64,000 bases of DNA. Origin: Owenia fusiformis (lineage: Eukaryota; Annelida; Polychaeta; Sabellida; Oweniidae). The translations under genes and the position numbers were made by a program. Of this stretch, positions 1 through 12,327 are shown piece by piece. The stretch's first letter is position 1. Each line of letters begins with the position of its first letter. Location: positions 21,955,936 to 22,019,935 of the forward strand of contig CAIIXF020000006.1 in assembly GCA_903813345.2 (NCBI GenBank), read 5' to 3'. The notes beneath the pieces were generated by a model. It did no database searches. It worked only from the letters and a program-made list of their open reading frames with translations, and had not been told where the DNA came from.

Positions 1-82
1 AAATGCAATCTCATTGGCATTGTGTGCAAAACTATTAGATACAATGCAAGATGTTTTCAATTTAAAAACAATCACAGACTAA

Positions 83-1722
83 TGCCTTGGTCACATAGGC
101 TCCGATTTTCACTGCGGCGCCCGGCCGATGAGTATTTTGTTCAAAATCGGCCGGCGAGCCCGGGCATCGTACGGGCGCCGGACGATGATCGCCACTCATC
201 GGCCGATTTTTAGACATCGTACGGGCGCCGGCAGAGTTTTATCGCGGAGATAAAAGTTGCCGATGTCTTGGCGATTTTTTCTCAACCAAACTCATCGGTA
301 CCTACCCGGCCGTGTCCCGCCCGATCATCGTACGATTATCTTACGGCGCCCGGTGGCATCGCACGGTCATCTTTGGATTTTGCGTGCTGATTTGTTGGAT
401 AAATCTTAATAATGATTACTTATAAAGTGATATAAAGGTTTTAAAAATAATGAGGTAAGGAATTATAATTACTACACACTGACAGAGATTTTTATAAAAC
501 ATAAATGGAACGATTAAGCTTACTGTATATAAAACAATGGCACACATTTGAATGGCTGGGTGGGTGGGTTGATCTAGTCGTTCTTATATTGACATTAATC
601 GTGTATGTCTGTCATACACATTGAATAGAGTTTTACAGTTTTATGCGTATATTCACTCATGCATATACCATTACAAATCATTTATTTTAAAAATCTTCGG
701 AATGTTTTTGTGAGTACAGTAATTTCAAGGGTCACAATTTTACTACGATTAATTACGTCTCAATTACAACGTAATATGCCAAAGGCTAAGGATAGAGGGG
801 ATAAGGCCAATGGGCCATATATGAGGAAGGCCTTGGAAAGACAGGTGGAAAAAGACAATAACAATGCTACTGAGCTGGTGGATGATGAAGATTTAGATGT
901 GTCTATAGGGAAGCGGGTACTCCACTTGAAACAGAAGAAATATGCCAATTTCTTTGAAGCCATATTTTTATGACCAAACTAATTCTCTTTACAAGAACAG
1001 ACGAAAGAAAGATGGAGAAATAAGGAATTTTGCTAATAGCATCGGATGGACATGTAGACATAGTAGTTTTTATATGAAGGATCTAAAAATGAATTAAGAT
1101 CAGGGTGCACTTTGATGAAAAGACCACGTCCAGTATGGTAAGTGATTTTAGACGGTCATATATTTCACCATGAGTACCTTCTGGGCACAAATAGAGTGTT
1201 TTTATTAAAACAATATGTTTTCTTTCAATTGAAGTACCCATGATGATAAAAATATCAATCAAACAATTCGAAAAATGATAAATAGGGACCCCATGTCAAC
1301 ATTTTTTCTAAATATTGAACCTATTTACTCAAAAGAGAATCTTCTTTTTCTGATTTTTATTGCATGAAAACATTATTATCCTGGAAGTCCTGTTTATCAA
1401 AGTATTTCGTTTTCAAATGTTGCATTCACGCCATGTGGAACAGTCATACTGGGTAATACAGGGATTAAGTATAAATCTAGAGGCCTGTAAATCGACCGAT
1501 GTCCTGGCGGGTCCCGTACGGCCATCGGTCGATAGCCTTGCGATACCCGTGCGATGTCTTTCAGATTCAATTGATTGCGGGCGCCGTACGATGCCTGTAC
1601 TAATGTGACCATACTCACGATTAGATCAAGACATCGGTGAAAAGTCACCGGCGCCCGGTCGATTTACAAATCGGCCGATGACTACTCATCGGCCGGCGCC
1701 CGGCGGCTATGTGACCCAGGCA
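83..1722. mobile_element. Harbinger-like element with GC-rich ends, TAA target duplication
   Basis: The left end begins TGCCTTGGTCACATAGGC and the right end, read in reverse complement, begins TGCCTGGGTCACATAGCC. TAA flanks the element directly on both sides (80-82 and 1723-1725). About 300 bp at the left and 240 bp at the right are GC-rich and built from repeated short palindromic words such as CGGCCGATGAGT and CATCGTACGGGCGCCGG. The interior, about 380-1480, is AT-rich and unlike the ends. A 3-bp TWA duplication is typical of the PIF/Harbinger superfamily. No transposase is visible, so this is non-autonomous. A 140-bp relative with the same terminus lies at 13416-13555. It could instead be two separate fragments, but the matching TAA flanks favour one element. 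Confidence 0.65.
776..973 (+). other. short open frame inside the Harbinger-like element
   Basis: A 65-codon frame from an internal ATG (the frame opens further back, at 659) encodes a charged, Lys/Asp/Glu-rich peptide beginning MPKAKDRGDKANGPYMRKAL. It lies in the AT-rich interior of the 83-1722 element. I do not recognise it. It may be captured host sequence, a transposase remnant or chance; there is no clear splice or start context to decide. Confidence 0.2.
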
Positions 1723-2573
1723 TAAGGTATGTAGGCTGGTGTTTCATTTTTCAAGACTGTTCTCAGATCACAACGACCCTTAATACGGGGTTACAAATGG
1801 TGCTGGTAGTTCACTGATTTTTTTCAACAAAAATAAAAAATTCACAAATGTTTTTTTTCTGTCAACAATTTGAATATTTGAGAAAACTTTCATCACAAAA
1901 TATCTCATTGTAAATCTAATAAAACATGTTTTAAGAATAAAATTGGCTGAAATCAATTTTTATTTTTGACCCCCTCCCCCCAGGTTATTAAACGGACATT
2001 ATCTCGGTGATAAAATGTGCTAGAACAGTCTAGTTTGCATCAATTGAGAGTATTTTGATGTATATCAAAATGCTTATGACAGAAAAATTACTTCTAACCA
2101 TTCCTGGCAAATGATTAGCAAAGAAGTGCGAAACAATACCATCATTATGTTCAACCATTGAGAGGTTGGCGCAAATCAGTGTCAAACTAATCAAAGCAGC
2201 TTGCTCTTTAAATGTTCAATCAAGTATAAGGGTAAATGCCAAAATTATAAAAGATATTGACCATTTTGTACTTGTAACATTTTTGAGACACTCTGTAGAG
2301 GACATCAGAGGTTTTCCATGTAATGTGACATCGTGTATGCATCACTGCAGAGTAATAATGCGATATCGATAAATGAAAAAGTCAGATATCTTAGACTTAA
2401 TAGATGTTGAAATGATCAAAATGATACTACCAATGGTCACCTGTCAATATGCCTACATTGTCATGTTCAAATGGATAATATTAATATCATAACATTTGGA
2501 TTACTATACAACATCCACTGGGCTTTTGTCACATTTTCTGTCCACGATCCTAAACAAAATTATTACATTACAG

Positions 2574-5195
2574 TTGTAGCATGTGCAAAAGACAGTGACT
2601 GTAACAATAGTGGATTATACTGCCCTATTGGACAAGCTGAGACACGTTTGAAGGGGAAAGATCTTGGCAAATGTCGAGAACGCCTCATTCATGGATTGGC
2701 TTGCACAAGAGATGGTGAATGTCTAATAAATAACATGTGTCATAGAAACCAATGTTACAAGAACACGACACAATACATGCGTGGTAGGATTTTACATTCT
2801 TTAGGAAATATTTGTAAAAAATTTAACTTGATATTGTCCATTGTTTGTTCAAATGGAAACAACCCTTTGCACTTGAAATAGTACTCGCCTTACATTTTGA
2901 AAAAGACCTGTGCATCAAAAACTATTATTATATTAATAAAGAGCCATAAAACCTTTTTAGGTAAGCCATGTGCCAGCACCAAAGACTGCTTTTTTGAAGA
3001 TTTAATGTACTGCGCCCATAGTACTTTGTGGACATGTGCGAACAGAGTCGAAGATTACAAACAATGTTATTACGATTTTGAATGTCTGAAAGGCCGAAAA
3101 TGTGTACAGTGGCGACAAAACCGCGAGCATTGTATACCTCCCCCTTTCATCTGGTCCAAACCCAGAAAGACGTGTACACACGATAGTCAATGCCTGTATG
3201 CGCAAAAATGTCACCACAATGAGTGTATGAAGGCAACGTATACAGTTTTATATGGTATGATTTCTCGTTGATAATTCTATTTTTGAATGTATGACACGAC
3301 AAATTGTCCATATGGTATGCAATTCTCAGGGCGCCTTATAAAGGAGTTGGACTGATTCAACAATATAGAGCAGTGACATTTGACCTAATATTTACATACC
3401 GTCAAGTATTGTTCTTTATCATAGCCGTTCATGTTCCTAAGGTTTTGGGCTGAAATTATGCGTGTCATGAACAAGGGTCTAAAGTATTAGCAAAACCGAA
3501 TCTCCCTTTTACAATTTGAAGTACATGCTGGTACAGAAAATTATATGAAGTAAATTTTGAATGTGAATGTTAACGGTTTTTCAACTTTAAATTTGACGTT
3601 AGTTTTCTTAAAATACATGATATCAATGAATCGTTTTTATATAAGAATGAAATATGCTTAAATTATGGTAGATTTTTGAAAATTGGGTCTAATACGTTTT
3701 GAGATTTTGGACTTTCATTGTCAGGGGTCAAGTATCAATGGAGGAGGACTTATTGATCTTCCTTGACTAAATAAGGCTACGGTTAAAAATATTTTGCCCC
3801 AAGCTAGGAATTCTACAGTTGTTTTTAAAGCAACCACTATGACCTGGTCGAATTCATGAAGCTTTGAGAAAAATGGTTTTGATTATCAGCAACAGCAATG
3901 TCCAAGAACATGTAAATCATCAAAAATCACCAATACCTCTATAACATTCAAATAGTTATATATTTTACATCTTTGCCATTGTTGTATGTTTTATAAAACA
4001 CAGGCAATTATTTCTTGTTTGACTCCTGGTGATGATAGAGATGACTTCATTAAATGAAACTTTCAAATGATAAAAACCGAGTATGTTTGAAATTATGTAC
4101 TTTTTAAATAATTCACATAATTTTATTGAATCTGCTTGACCAATATTTGAAGATTAAGCAAAAAACAATATGCACATTTATTGAATTAAACTAATTAACA
4201 ACTGATAATTACATTGAAATTTTAATTATTTTTTATATAATGTTAATCCTTTTATTGTAATTATGCTTATTAATGAATTAATAAATTATGATAATGTTAA
4301 TGTTTTTTACCCCGTGTGATGAGAGACATATTTCGACACTAAAGCCCGAAGTTTTTTCAGCAAACGGTATTTTAAAATTTTAAGACACATATGAACCTCC
4401 TTAAATATTGGTTCCTATGTTGCTGCGCTATATTGTGCTACGGATTCTTCATATTCCGGAGTTATACCATGGACTAAAATAGAGTTTGGCGATGATCGTG
4501 ATATAAAATTTTAATTTGGAAATAAAGCCGGCAATTTGATAGGGATTCCAGATTATTCTTTACCTCTATATCTGAAATAGATATATACAGGATGTCCAAG
4601 AAGTAGAATACTCTAATTTAAAGAGATTCGCCCATTGTGGGGTGAAAATGAATGCATTAAATCACTTACAATTCAAGAGTTACATTGTACATTGTACATT
4701 GTATATCCATGGATATACAAAGGAAGAACATCCCTTTCATTTTAGAACATTTTGTAACTTTACTCTTTGAACACTCTGTCTGGTCGGAGTCAAAGGCATT
4801 TCTGAAATAACGTATCCAGAAGGCATCTATCCCTATATGACAATTATATTGAATTCTCTCCAGACAAAACTTGCGATCTGAAATGCAATGTTCCTAACAC
4901 AACAGTTGACTACATAAGAATGGTACAAGGTAGATCGGCAATACACGTTTTCTACGAATGTTGTACAGAAATTGAAATACGAGACGAAGACCGGAAATAC
5001 CTTAGTGATACCATTAAGAACATTGTTACTAGAATCAAGGAGGTTGGTATTCGTAGAGACCCACAAAGTGCATATGGAAATTTGGCGTATACACTTGGCG
5101 GAAGGAACATTATTGTTGGTTTTGATGCATTTACAAAAGAACACAAGGGTCCAAGAAAATGGTTAGATTGTGAAAGACTTCCCAGCAGTTGTTAA
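2574..5195 (+). CDS. Cys-rich, probably secreted protein; three visible exons, 5' exon missing
   Basis: Exons are read at 2574-2783, 2961-3254 and 4864-5195. Each has a plausible acceptor (attacag, ttttag, tctccag) and the first two have GT donors. All the joins are phase 1 and in frame, giving about 277 residues to the TAA. Exon one has 8 Cys and exon two has 12, in a spacing such as C-x5-C with repeated D/E-x-x-C, which recalls EB-type or dickkopf/colipase-like Cys modules. Exon three is different: about 109 residues with six Cys, an ECC motif and a charged helical stretch, not recognised. No signal peptide is present, so at least one upstream exon is expected. The symmetric 1-1 exons fit extracellular module shuffling. 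Function is unknown; secretion is inferred from the Cys content. Confidence 0.6.
3255..4863 (+). other. intron of the Cys-rich gene
   Basis: This is a 1.6-kb AT-rich stretch between a GT donor at 3255 and an AG acceptor ending at 4863. Near 4585 there is a lone mariner-type terminus (TACAGGATGTCCAAGAAGT); I did not find its partner. I see no other gene in it. Confidence 0.5.
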
Positions 5196-7545
5196 GAAGT
5201 GCACGGACCTGGAGACAATTCGAGAAATATAGGCTAATGCCACCTTTAACCCTTTGTTCCCGCCTTATTATAAAGACGATCGCGCGACGTGTTTTTAAAG
5301 TATTTTCATGCGCTTTTCAGTAATATAATTTTTCATAGAAAAGTTTGATGATGCGATATACTACTTTTTAGGCTAAATATATCCAGACATCTTCATATGC
5401 GACAATGGCTATTCATGACGTCATAAGTGCTTTTTCGGACACAATAAGAATTTCCTTATATCTTGGAATAAAATCATTTAGTATTCCAAGCTTTTAACCT
5501 CCTAGTTTAGATCTGAATTGTATATTAAAAACAATTGCACAATAATGCGCTGCCGATTTACAAAGCAATAACCGGTTCGTTGATTTAACAAATAATATTA
5601 AAATGACAGCTGATTTCCGAGATTTGAAAATATGTAATGCAACCATTTTCATATCAAATTCATTGCATATCAATATTACTAACACCTCAAGTGGACATCC
5701 TGACCGTTTTTCAAAAACGTTTTAGAAATATTGTTCCGAAATCTTGTTACTCTGTCACTTCTGTAATGATTGAATTAGGATAACGTATTTTATTTTCAGG
5801 CAGACTAAAGTTGAAAAAATGTAACGCTCGAGGTTTTGGCGTGAATTCTATTTGCGCAATATTGCTTTGTTTTGGTCTTTTGACGCTATGATGTTACGTT
5901 AATTAATTGTTCTCAGTTTCATGCGACGTATTTTGCGAGTTACGACTATCACCAGATCGAATAAATAACAGGTGCATGGTTTTATACTTAGAACGTTGTC
6001 TCCACTTAGTAAACAAACATGTCCATGTTAACAATTGAATGTACTATTGAAGTGAATAAGTGATGGACAATCAAATCGAAGACAGCCACGGAATGCGACT
6101 CGCGTAACTTTTCACTGCAGTACAGAGCCAAAATGGGGGGACTTCCTGTTGTGCCTCCACATCGGTGGAGAAAACTGAGACGTCTAAGTAGGCCTATTCT
6201 AAATACTTTTCAGTATCTATTCGGTGACGAAGAGGATACTCAAAACCCAGATCCATTATTCATACCTGTATGTGGACAAAAATAAGAAGTTGTCCAGATT
6301 GAATTGAAATAGCAGAAACATTTCGATCGTCTTATAATGGTCAGATCGTTCAATAAGTTTGGAATAATTTAATGACACCACATTGAATTCGCTAATTCTT
6401 TAACATTTATTGTAATGACTTGAGTATGGATGAAATGCTCCTTGGTGTTCTGGTCCTGGATATTGACTCCGGGGGAAGGGCCTATTTCTTTTCACGCTAG
6501 ATCAATGGGTTTTGGGATATATAGGTTAATTTTTCTTATGACAGGTTTACACTTAGAGTTTGCTTTTTGCTGGGGTTCATTAAGTTTTTTCTTTTCTTCT
6601 TTTCTCTTTGGCGCTTATGCTTAAAGTCCCCGTCTAAAGTTTGAAAATATTTTTTATCATTCATATACTATTTGTCAGGACTTAAAAAGTGATTTTAGAA
6701 ATTTTTGAAATTTCTTAGTCATCAAATATTTCTTAATGCATTTCAAAAAAGATTATCTTTTTAACACCAATGCAAAGGTTGAACAAAGGACACACTATTT
6801 CAATAATGAAATGCCATATTTAATGGGCCACTTCAATGTTTTAGCATATCAAAAATATTTTGAAACGTTAGTGATGTCACTAAGGTACCAAAAACTTTTT
6901 GAAAAAAAATGAATTTTTATTTTCGATGTCAATCTTTTCTAAATATGTTAGACTTTCATAAAAAACCAATGTTGATTGTCTAACCAGGTTAAAAGGAAGA
7001 ATAAATTATGTTTTAGATATCATTGTACCATTGGTTTCTATGAGAACTAAAATTTTGAAATGCATTTTTCTCAGAACCATTTTCATGCACTGATAAGTTC
7101 ATTTCTTGCTTATTTATGAACCGATTTTCTTAATTTTTTCGGCAAAAAACACGGGAGGATGAATGCTATGCATTGGTATGAATTGTGGCTAATTAGAAGA
7201 TATTAGTGACCTCTTAAAGTTGGTTTTAAATAAATTCACAAATTTTGGAACAAAAAGTCTATCAAAAACCTCTTTTTGAAATTTAAAAAAAAGTTTCACA
7301 TATCACACTTTAATAACATTGGTTAAGACTACAGTATAAGCCAAAGTGGTTTAAACTTTATATGGGGCCTTTAATTATTCTAGAGGCGTGTGTTCCAAAT
7401 ATGTGACATATATGACACAAATGCCCATTATAACTTTTTGTGTTATGAAGTTATGGTTTTGTGGTTGCAATACCTATTTATAATATCATAACTTTATCAA
7501 ACATGTAAAACTTTAATCAACACTGTTATATTCCAATATAGTAAA
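5196..7545. other. intergenic, nothing firm
   Basis: AT-rich sequence 3' of the Cys-rich gene. The only candidate coding segment is the short frame at 6133. No terminal repeats or RNA genes were recognised. Confidence 0.4.
6133..6285 (+). CDS. possible short first coding exon or small ORF (hypothetical)
   Basis: An ATG opens a 50-codon frame beginning MGGLPVVPPHRWRKLRRLSR and ending at TAA 6283-6285. It is less AT-rich than its surroundings. A GT donor (CCT/gtatgt at 6268) would end it cleanly after 45 codons in phase 0. The peptide has a basic, proline-containing N-terminal half and an acidic stretch (GDEEDTQNPDP). I do not recognise it and have not found a following exon. It could be a chance frame. 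Confidence 0.22.
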   Translation: MGGLPVVPPHRWRKLRRLSRPILNTFQYLFGDEEDTQNPDPLFIPVCGQK

Positions 7546-8160
7546 TAGGTCCCCTTTGGCCCCCAATGGCCGACAAGAGCATGCTAGTGTCCCCCGGGGC
7601 CTTTAAAAGCATCCTGATGCCTCTACTCGGTGGCATCAAAAAGCATCCTAGTGGCCCTCAGTAGCCCCAAAAAAGTATCTTAGTGGCCCCCAATAGCAAA
7701 ATAAGAATGCTAGTGGCCTAACTTGGCCACTAAAAATATCCTAGCCCCCTGTGACCCCAGAAATTGTTAGTGCCTCCCCGCCCCAAAAAATATCATTGTA
7801 CGCCCCAGTGGCCATGTGGTCCCTAAAAGCATTATTCGTGTAGTGGTCCCAAGTAGCCTCTAAAAGCATTCTGGTCCAACAACCATCCTAACCATCACAA
7901 GTGCACCCAAATGTATCCTAGTGGCTCCCAAAATCATCCTTGTCACCCTCAGTTGCCCCCAAAATCATACTAGTAGTCCCTTAGCTAGAAGCTAGTGAGC
8001 TTCAGTGGCCCACAAAAAATCATCCTAGTGGCCCCAAACAAGCATCCTAGTAGCCCCAGCCCCCAAAAGCATCCTAATTGACCCCTGTCACCCCTAGAAG
8101 CAACCTAGTGGATCATGTGGCTCCCAATAGCATGCCAATGCCCCCCGGCTTGTGCCCAAG
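7546..8160. repeat. degenerate C-rich minisatellite
   Basis: About 600 bp of imperfect tandem copies, roughly 24-30 bp each, of a word like AAAAGCATCCTAGTGGCCCC. Units vary in length and sequence, so copy number cannot be fixed by eye. The strand is markedly C-rich within AT-rich surroundings. No open frame runs through it. Confidence 0.85.
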
Positions 8161-10026
8161 AAAAATTATCATGGGCATTTCTGTCTATGCCCCATATATG
8201 GGACGTTTGACAAATTAAAACAAAACAAAAAAATTATTCTTCAGATAATCTTCCAGACGTTTTTTAGTAATGTATTAAAAGTATACTCACTTGGAATAGA
8301 ATAAGTGTTCATTCTTGAACTAATATTTCAATTTGAGAGGCATCGGGCCATTTCCTGTGAAGTAATTCAAAAGATGTCTGAAAAAATGACTTAAAATCAC
8401 TTGCAGAGAAATGCATCTTCTTTTCTAAGAAATGTAAAGTACTATACTCTAATGAAACAGTGCTGATAGACACAAAAATAAAAATGTTACACATATGGGA
8501 CATAGACATAGACACTCAGTGGTTTAACTTTACCAGTTTACCATGTATTTGAAAATTCTTTCGAGTTTATAATATGTGAGAATGGTGTAATAATAATTAT
8601 AGAATCTGTTCATAAGCTTAACCTCTTGACTACCCAGAATGGCGAGATTTCTCGTCATCTCAGAAATGACCTTGAAACCCAGAGGGACGAGAAAATCCGT
8701 CACAAAATTTGCTCTCATTTGAACAATTTTCATACAATTTACACAAAAATTGTTTTAAAACATGTAGAAATGATCTCTGCCATCTAATTTTACTAAGTTG
8801 AGCATCTTAAGTTGTGTAGGTATGTAGAAAAATGTCAAAAGGTGGCAAAAATGAAAAAATTATCTGGTTTCCACCAATTGTAGAGCATGGGATTCAAGAG
8901 GTTAAAGTGTCTCACATATTCGATCAAAATTTGCCATGCAAACATGTTAGTCTACTTTACTGGCCCCCCTTGCTGTAACAAGGAACACAAAACACATTAA
9001 ACAAGGCAAATGTGTATTAGCAGAATACGCATGTGTGCATGGACTAACACAATGTCAGTGGTCATTTACTGTGTCAACTTAGTAACCCTTGCATATCGTG
9101 CTCACTCAAGTATTGAATAATTTTTTTTATGATCTAAATGTTTGTGGTTTATAAAAAAATGTGATATATTTTAGTTGGAAATACATTAATAAATATATTC
9201 ATTCAAACAGCACTAGAATGCGGGAAGAAAGAGCAATGGTGACAAAATGCAGACCGAATTTTCCGTAAGGGTTTCAAACATTTCTGGACACAATCATACA
9301 TGTACTTCATGTGTACTGTTATTTTAGTGCTGTATTTATAGATATAATTTCATGTATTAAAATCATATTTTCCAGCAATGACTTCAAATTCGGAACCACC
9401 CCCATATCACATTTTCTTCAATAACTCCAAACATGTGTAAACATTGACCATGTGCATATAAATTCAGATTTCACGGGCTCTTTCCTATTCGAGTATCTCA
9501 TACACCCCTGCATGGATTTGAGTTGGATTCGCCTTTTATACGTGAGCCGGTACACATCGCAAACGCTGATTGGATAAAGATTGCGAGAATCTTTAAGGAG
9601 AAAATTAAATTCAAAGTGCTCATTCACAATAGAAAACAATATTTTTGTTGCGAATGGGAAAATATTAATATTAATTTTCGATGTTTTATTCTAAAAAATA
9701 ACTGAAAAAGTTTTGAAAAAATGAAACCGTCGAATATCACTTTTAAAACCATCGGATATCACCTTTTAAAATGTGATATTCGATGGTTTCAAAGTGATAT
9801 TAGGTGGGTTCAAAAGTGATATTCGATGCTTTGGGAATTTTTTGCTGATGATATATCGGTCCACATATCAATGTATCTTTACGTGATATTCAATTTACAT
9901 CCTTCTAACGATGGGATAAGGCGCAATGACATCCACTGAACATCTATTCAACTATGGAGTTATATTGAATATCTAAGACAATTCTTGATTAGCTATTCAC
10001 TTATCTTAAAATGATCTACCATACGT
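8161..10026. other. intergenic; small hairpin cluster at 9725-9830
   Basis: No gene recognised. At 9725-9830 the word GTGATATTCGATGGTTT and relatives recur in both orientations, so the segment can fold on itself. Confidence 0.4.
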
Positions 10027-10029
10027 GTA

Positions 10030-10609
10030 CCCTACTATCACACCAAACTAGTTCTCACTACGTTCTCGAAAACTGGCTTAAACTGTGCACGAACGGATTT
10101 GACGTACTGAGAACCCACTAAGAACCGTTTGGGATCTGTTTACAAACTTCATGAAACTACTAGAACGAGTAGTTCCTCCAGCACTTAGAGCATGCTAAAA
10201 AATTTCTGGTGACCGTCAAAACGTTGCCGAATCGGTTTTAAACTGTGTGCGAACTGAATGAACGTAGCTACAACGTTCTACGGTCTGTTAACGAACTTCG
10301 TGGACTTTCCCGGACGGGGTATGTGATTTAGAATTTTGAATCGATTCAAAATTCGATGGCGACCATACCGTTCTGTAATCAGGTCATGATGACCTTCTAG
10401 ACTAAGAGACGGTTTATACTACGTTGCACACCGACGTGGTGCGACCTGAACGAACTGCGAATGAGATGGACGTATTGAAGACTGTTTATGAACGAAGTAG
10501 CTAATTATTTTAGACATATATCCCGACCGCAGCCAGATTGAGCCCGTTTTACGACATTTTCGTAGGACTGGCAAGAACGGGTAAGAACTAGTTTGGTGTG
10601 ATAGGGGGG
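10030..10609. mobile_element. 580-bp MITE, copy 1 (uninterrupted)
   Basis: The termini are inverted: CCCTACTATCACACCAAACT on the left and a matching GTTTGGTGTGATAGGGGGG on the right. The right flank is TTA and the left flank GTA, a 3-bp duplication with one change. No coding capacity. Nearly the same sequence occurs in inverted orientation at 38152-38950, where it carries a further insertion. The TTA duplication points to PIF/Harbinger-type mobilisation, or TA to Tc1/mariner; I cannot decide between them. Confidence 0.85.
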
Positions 10610-10887
10610 TTACGTACGATAGTATGCAGTGTGAATGTTTTTTTCGAGTAACATAATCCCTTTTTTAAGTTTATCGTACACGTTAATATTTAATTGATTA
10701 GTACTTCAAATATCTTCAATAAGAAATGTGTAGAATTTATATTATACATATATATACAATGTTTTTTGTACAATATTTACATTAAATATACATATGTTGT
10801 ATACAACAACTGAGCATTGGTATATCCAGTTGAGTGGATATATTATATCGTATACTGCTACTACTAGTATACTGTCGCTAACATAAG

Positions 10888-12327
10888 TTAGTAGCATTTA
10901 ACCATTCGCAGCATTTTCTCACGATCATATTTTGAACACCTCCAAAAGCTCCATGGTATGTTCTTTAACGATTTTCCCTGGACTATCTCAGGGCTCGAGC
11001 ACCTTAGATTCACCGACTGTTTGTTGATTTTCCCCGCATATGCCAACCAATACACAGTGCAATCACAATGCAATGGGTTTCCGTCCAACACCATCGTTGG
11101 CGTCTTGGCATTCATCAAACACGGGTCTAGAACATGAATATTGTTAAACCTGACGTCTAAGATCATCTTATCCAGTCCGTAGAACGCCCTGGCTGGAATT
11201 GTCGTCAGTTGATTGTGATTCAAATACATTCTTGTCAACTGAGTCATATTAGTGAACGACCATGGTATGGAGCGGATCTTATTCTTGGCCAGATTTACCT
11301 CTCTCAGAGTCGGACCCGCCTGCTTGAGGGGCTCTACTGGGATCTCGGTTAATTCATTACCCTCCAGTCCAAGGTAATAAAGCTTAGGAAAATACCTAAG
11401 TGTGCTAAGTTTTATGCTTTGGATCCTATTGTTTTGAAGGTAAAGGTATTTTAGTCGACGAAGTCCTTTAATTGACCTATAAGGAAAACTAGTGAGATTC
11501 GCCGACGAGATCCACAGACTGACAAGGCTGCTTTCCAAGCCCCTGAAGGCGTTTTTCGTGATCAAATCGATATTTTGATCTCCAATACTCAACGATGTCA
11601 GACGAAGGCCCTTGAACGAGTTTGCTCGAATATGTCGTATATTGTTCCCATTTAGAAAAAGTTCTTGTAATCTAGGGACGTATTTGTTAAATTTTGGTAC
11701 GCGGTCAAAGTTATTCCAATTTAGAATCAGTTTCCGAAGCTTTAAATGATAACCAAACCCGTGAAGATTTGAGATCTTATTTTCTTTCAAGTTTAGTTCC
11801 TCAAGCATCGGTAGGTCGGCAGCTCTTAGAGGAAACCTCGACAGCTCATTGCTCTCAAGCTCAAGGCGTTTGATAAATCGTCCAATTTTACTGAACTCCT
11901 TTTTCACGCTATTGATGTTATTATTGGAGAGTTGAAGCCACGTAAGCTTTGTCATGTTTGCCAGCGATCTCGATGGTACCTCTGTCATGTTGTTCCATCC
12001 GAGAAGAAGTACTTCTAGCGTGTCCTCGAGACCTTCAAAAGCATCGGGTGACAATCTCTGGATTTTATTACTATAAAGACATAATTTTCTTGTTTTTATG
12101 TTCATAAAAGCACCAGCGGGGATACCACGAATGCTGTTGTAAGTAAGATCTATTTCTGAGAGTGTCTCACCGATTTTGCCGAAGAATGGCACTGCTGTGA
12201 GGTTTTTGGAGTAGCAATTGATTCGGCTTGATCTTTCCCAATAGTGACGTTCCAACCGCATCGCACATTGGTGGGTTGACACCTCCGCGATGGAAAATAG
12301 TATGACTAAGGATATGATGAGCGGCAT
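10888..12327 (-). CDS. secreted leucine-rich-repeat protein
   Basis: The protein has 479 residues in one coding exon. A hydrophobic signal peptide starts MPLIISLVILFSIAEVSTHQ. Next come a short N-terminal Cys cap, about 15 tandem LRRs of the LxxLxLxxNxIxxIP type, and a C-terminal cap with the NPLHCDC...W...C...C pattern. There is no membrane segment after the cap, so it is probably extracellular, acting as a binding protein; the ligand is unknown. I chose the ATG at 12327 over the one at 12357 because the ten extra codons read through a pyrimidine tract ending in an acceptor (tttttgttacag/GAG, exon start 12330). That implies a 5' UTR intron. Reading frame and caps are intact. A relative of slit/LRIG-type ectodomains is possible, but no orthologue can be named. 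Confidence 0.9.
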   Translation of the reverse strand: MPLIISLVILFSIAEVSTHQCAMRLERHYWERSSRINCYSKNLTAVPFFGKIGETLSEIDLTYNSIRGIPAGAFMNIKTRKLCLYSNKIQRLSPDAFEGLEDTLEVLLLGWNNMTEVPSRSLANMTKLTWLQLSNNNINSVKKEFSKIGRFIKRLELESNELSRFPLRAADLPMLEELNLKENKISNLHGFGYHLKLRKLILNWNNFDRVPKFNKYVPRLQELFLNGNNIRHIRANSFKGLRLTSLSIGDQNIDLITKNAFRGLESSLVSLWISSANLTSFPYRSIKGLRRLKYLYLQNNRIQSIKLSTLRYFPKLYYLGLEGNELTEIPVEPLKQAGPTLREVNLAKNKIRSIPWSFTNMTQLTRMYLNHNQLTTIPARAFYGLDKMILDVRFNNIHVLDPCLMNAKTPTMVLDGNPLHCDCTVYWLAYAGKINKQSVNLRCSSPEIVQGKSLKNIPWSFWRCSKYDREKMLRMVKCY

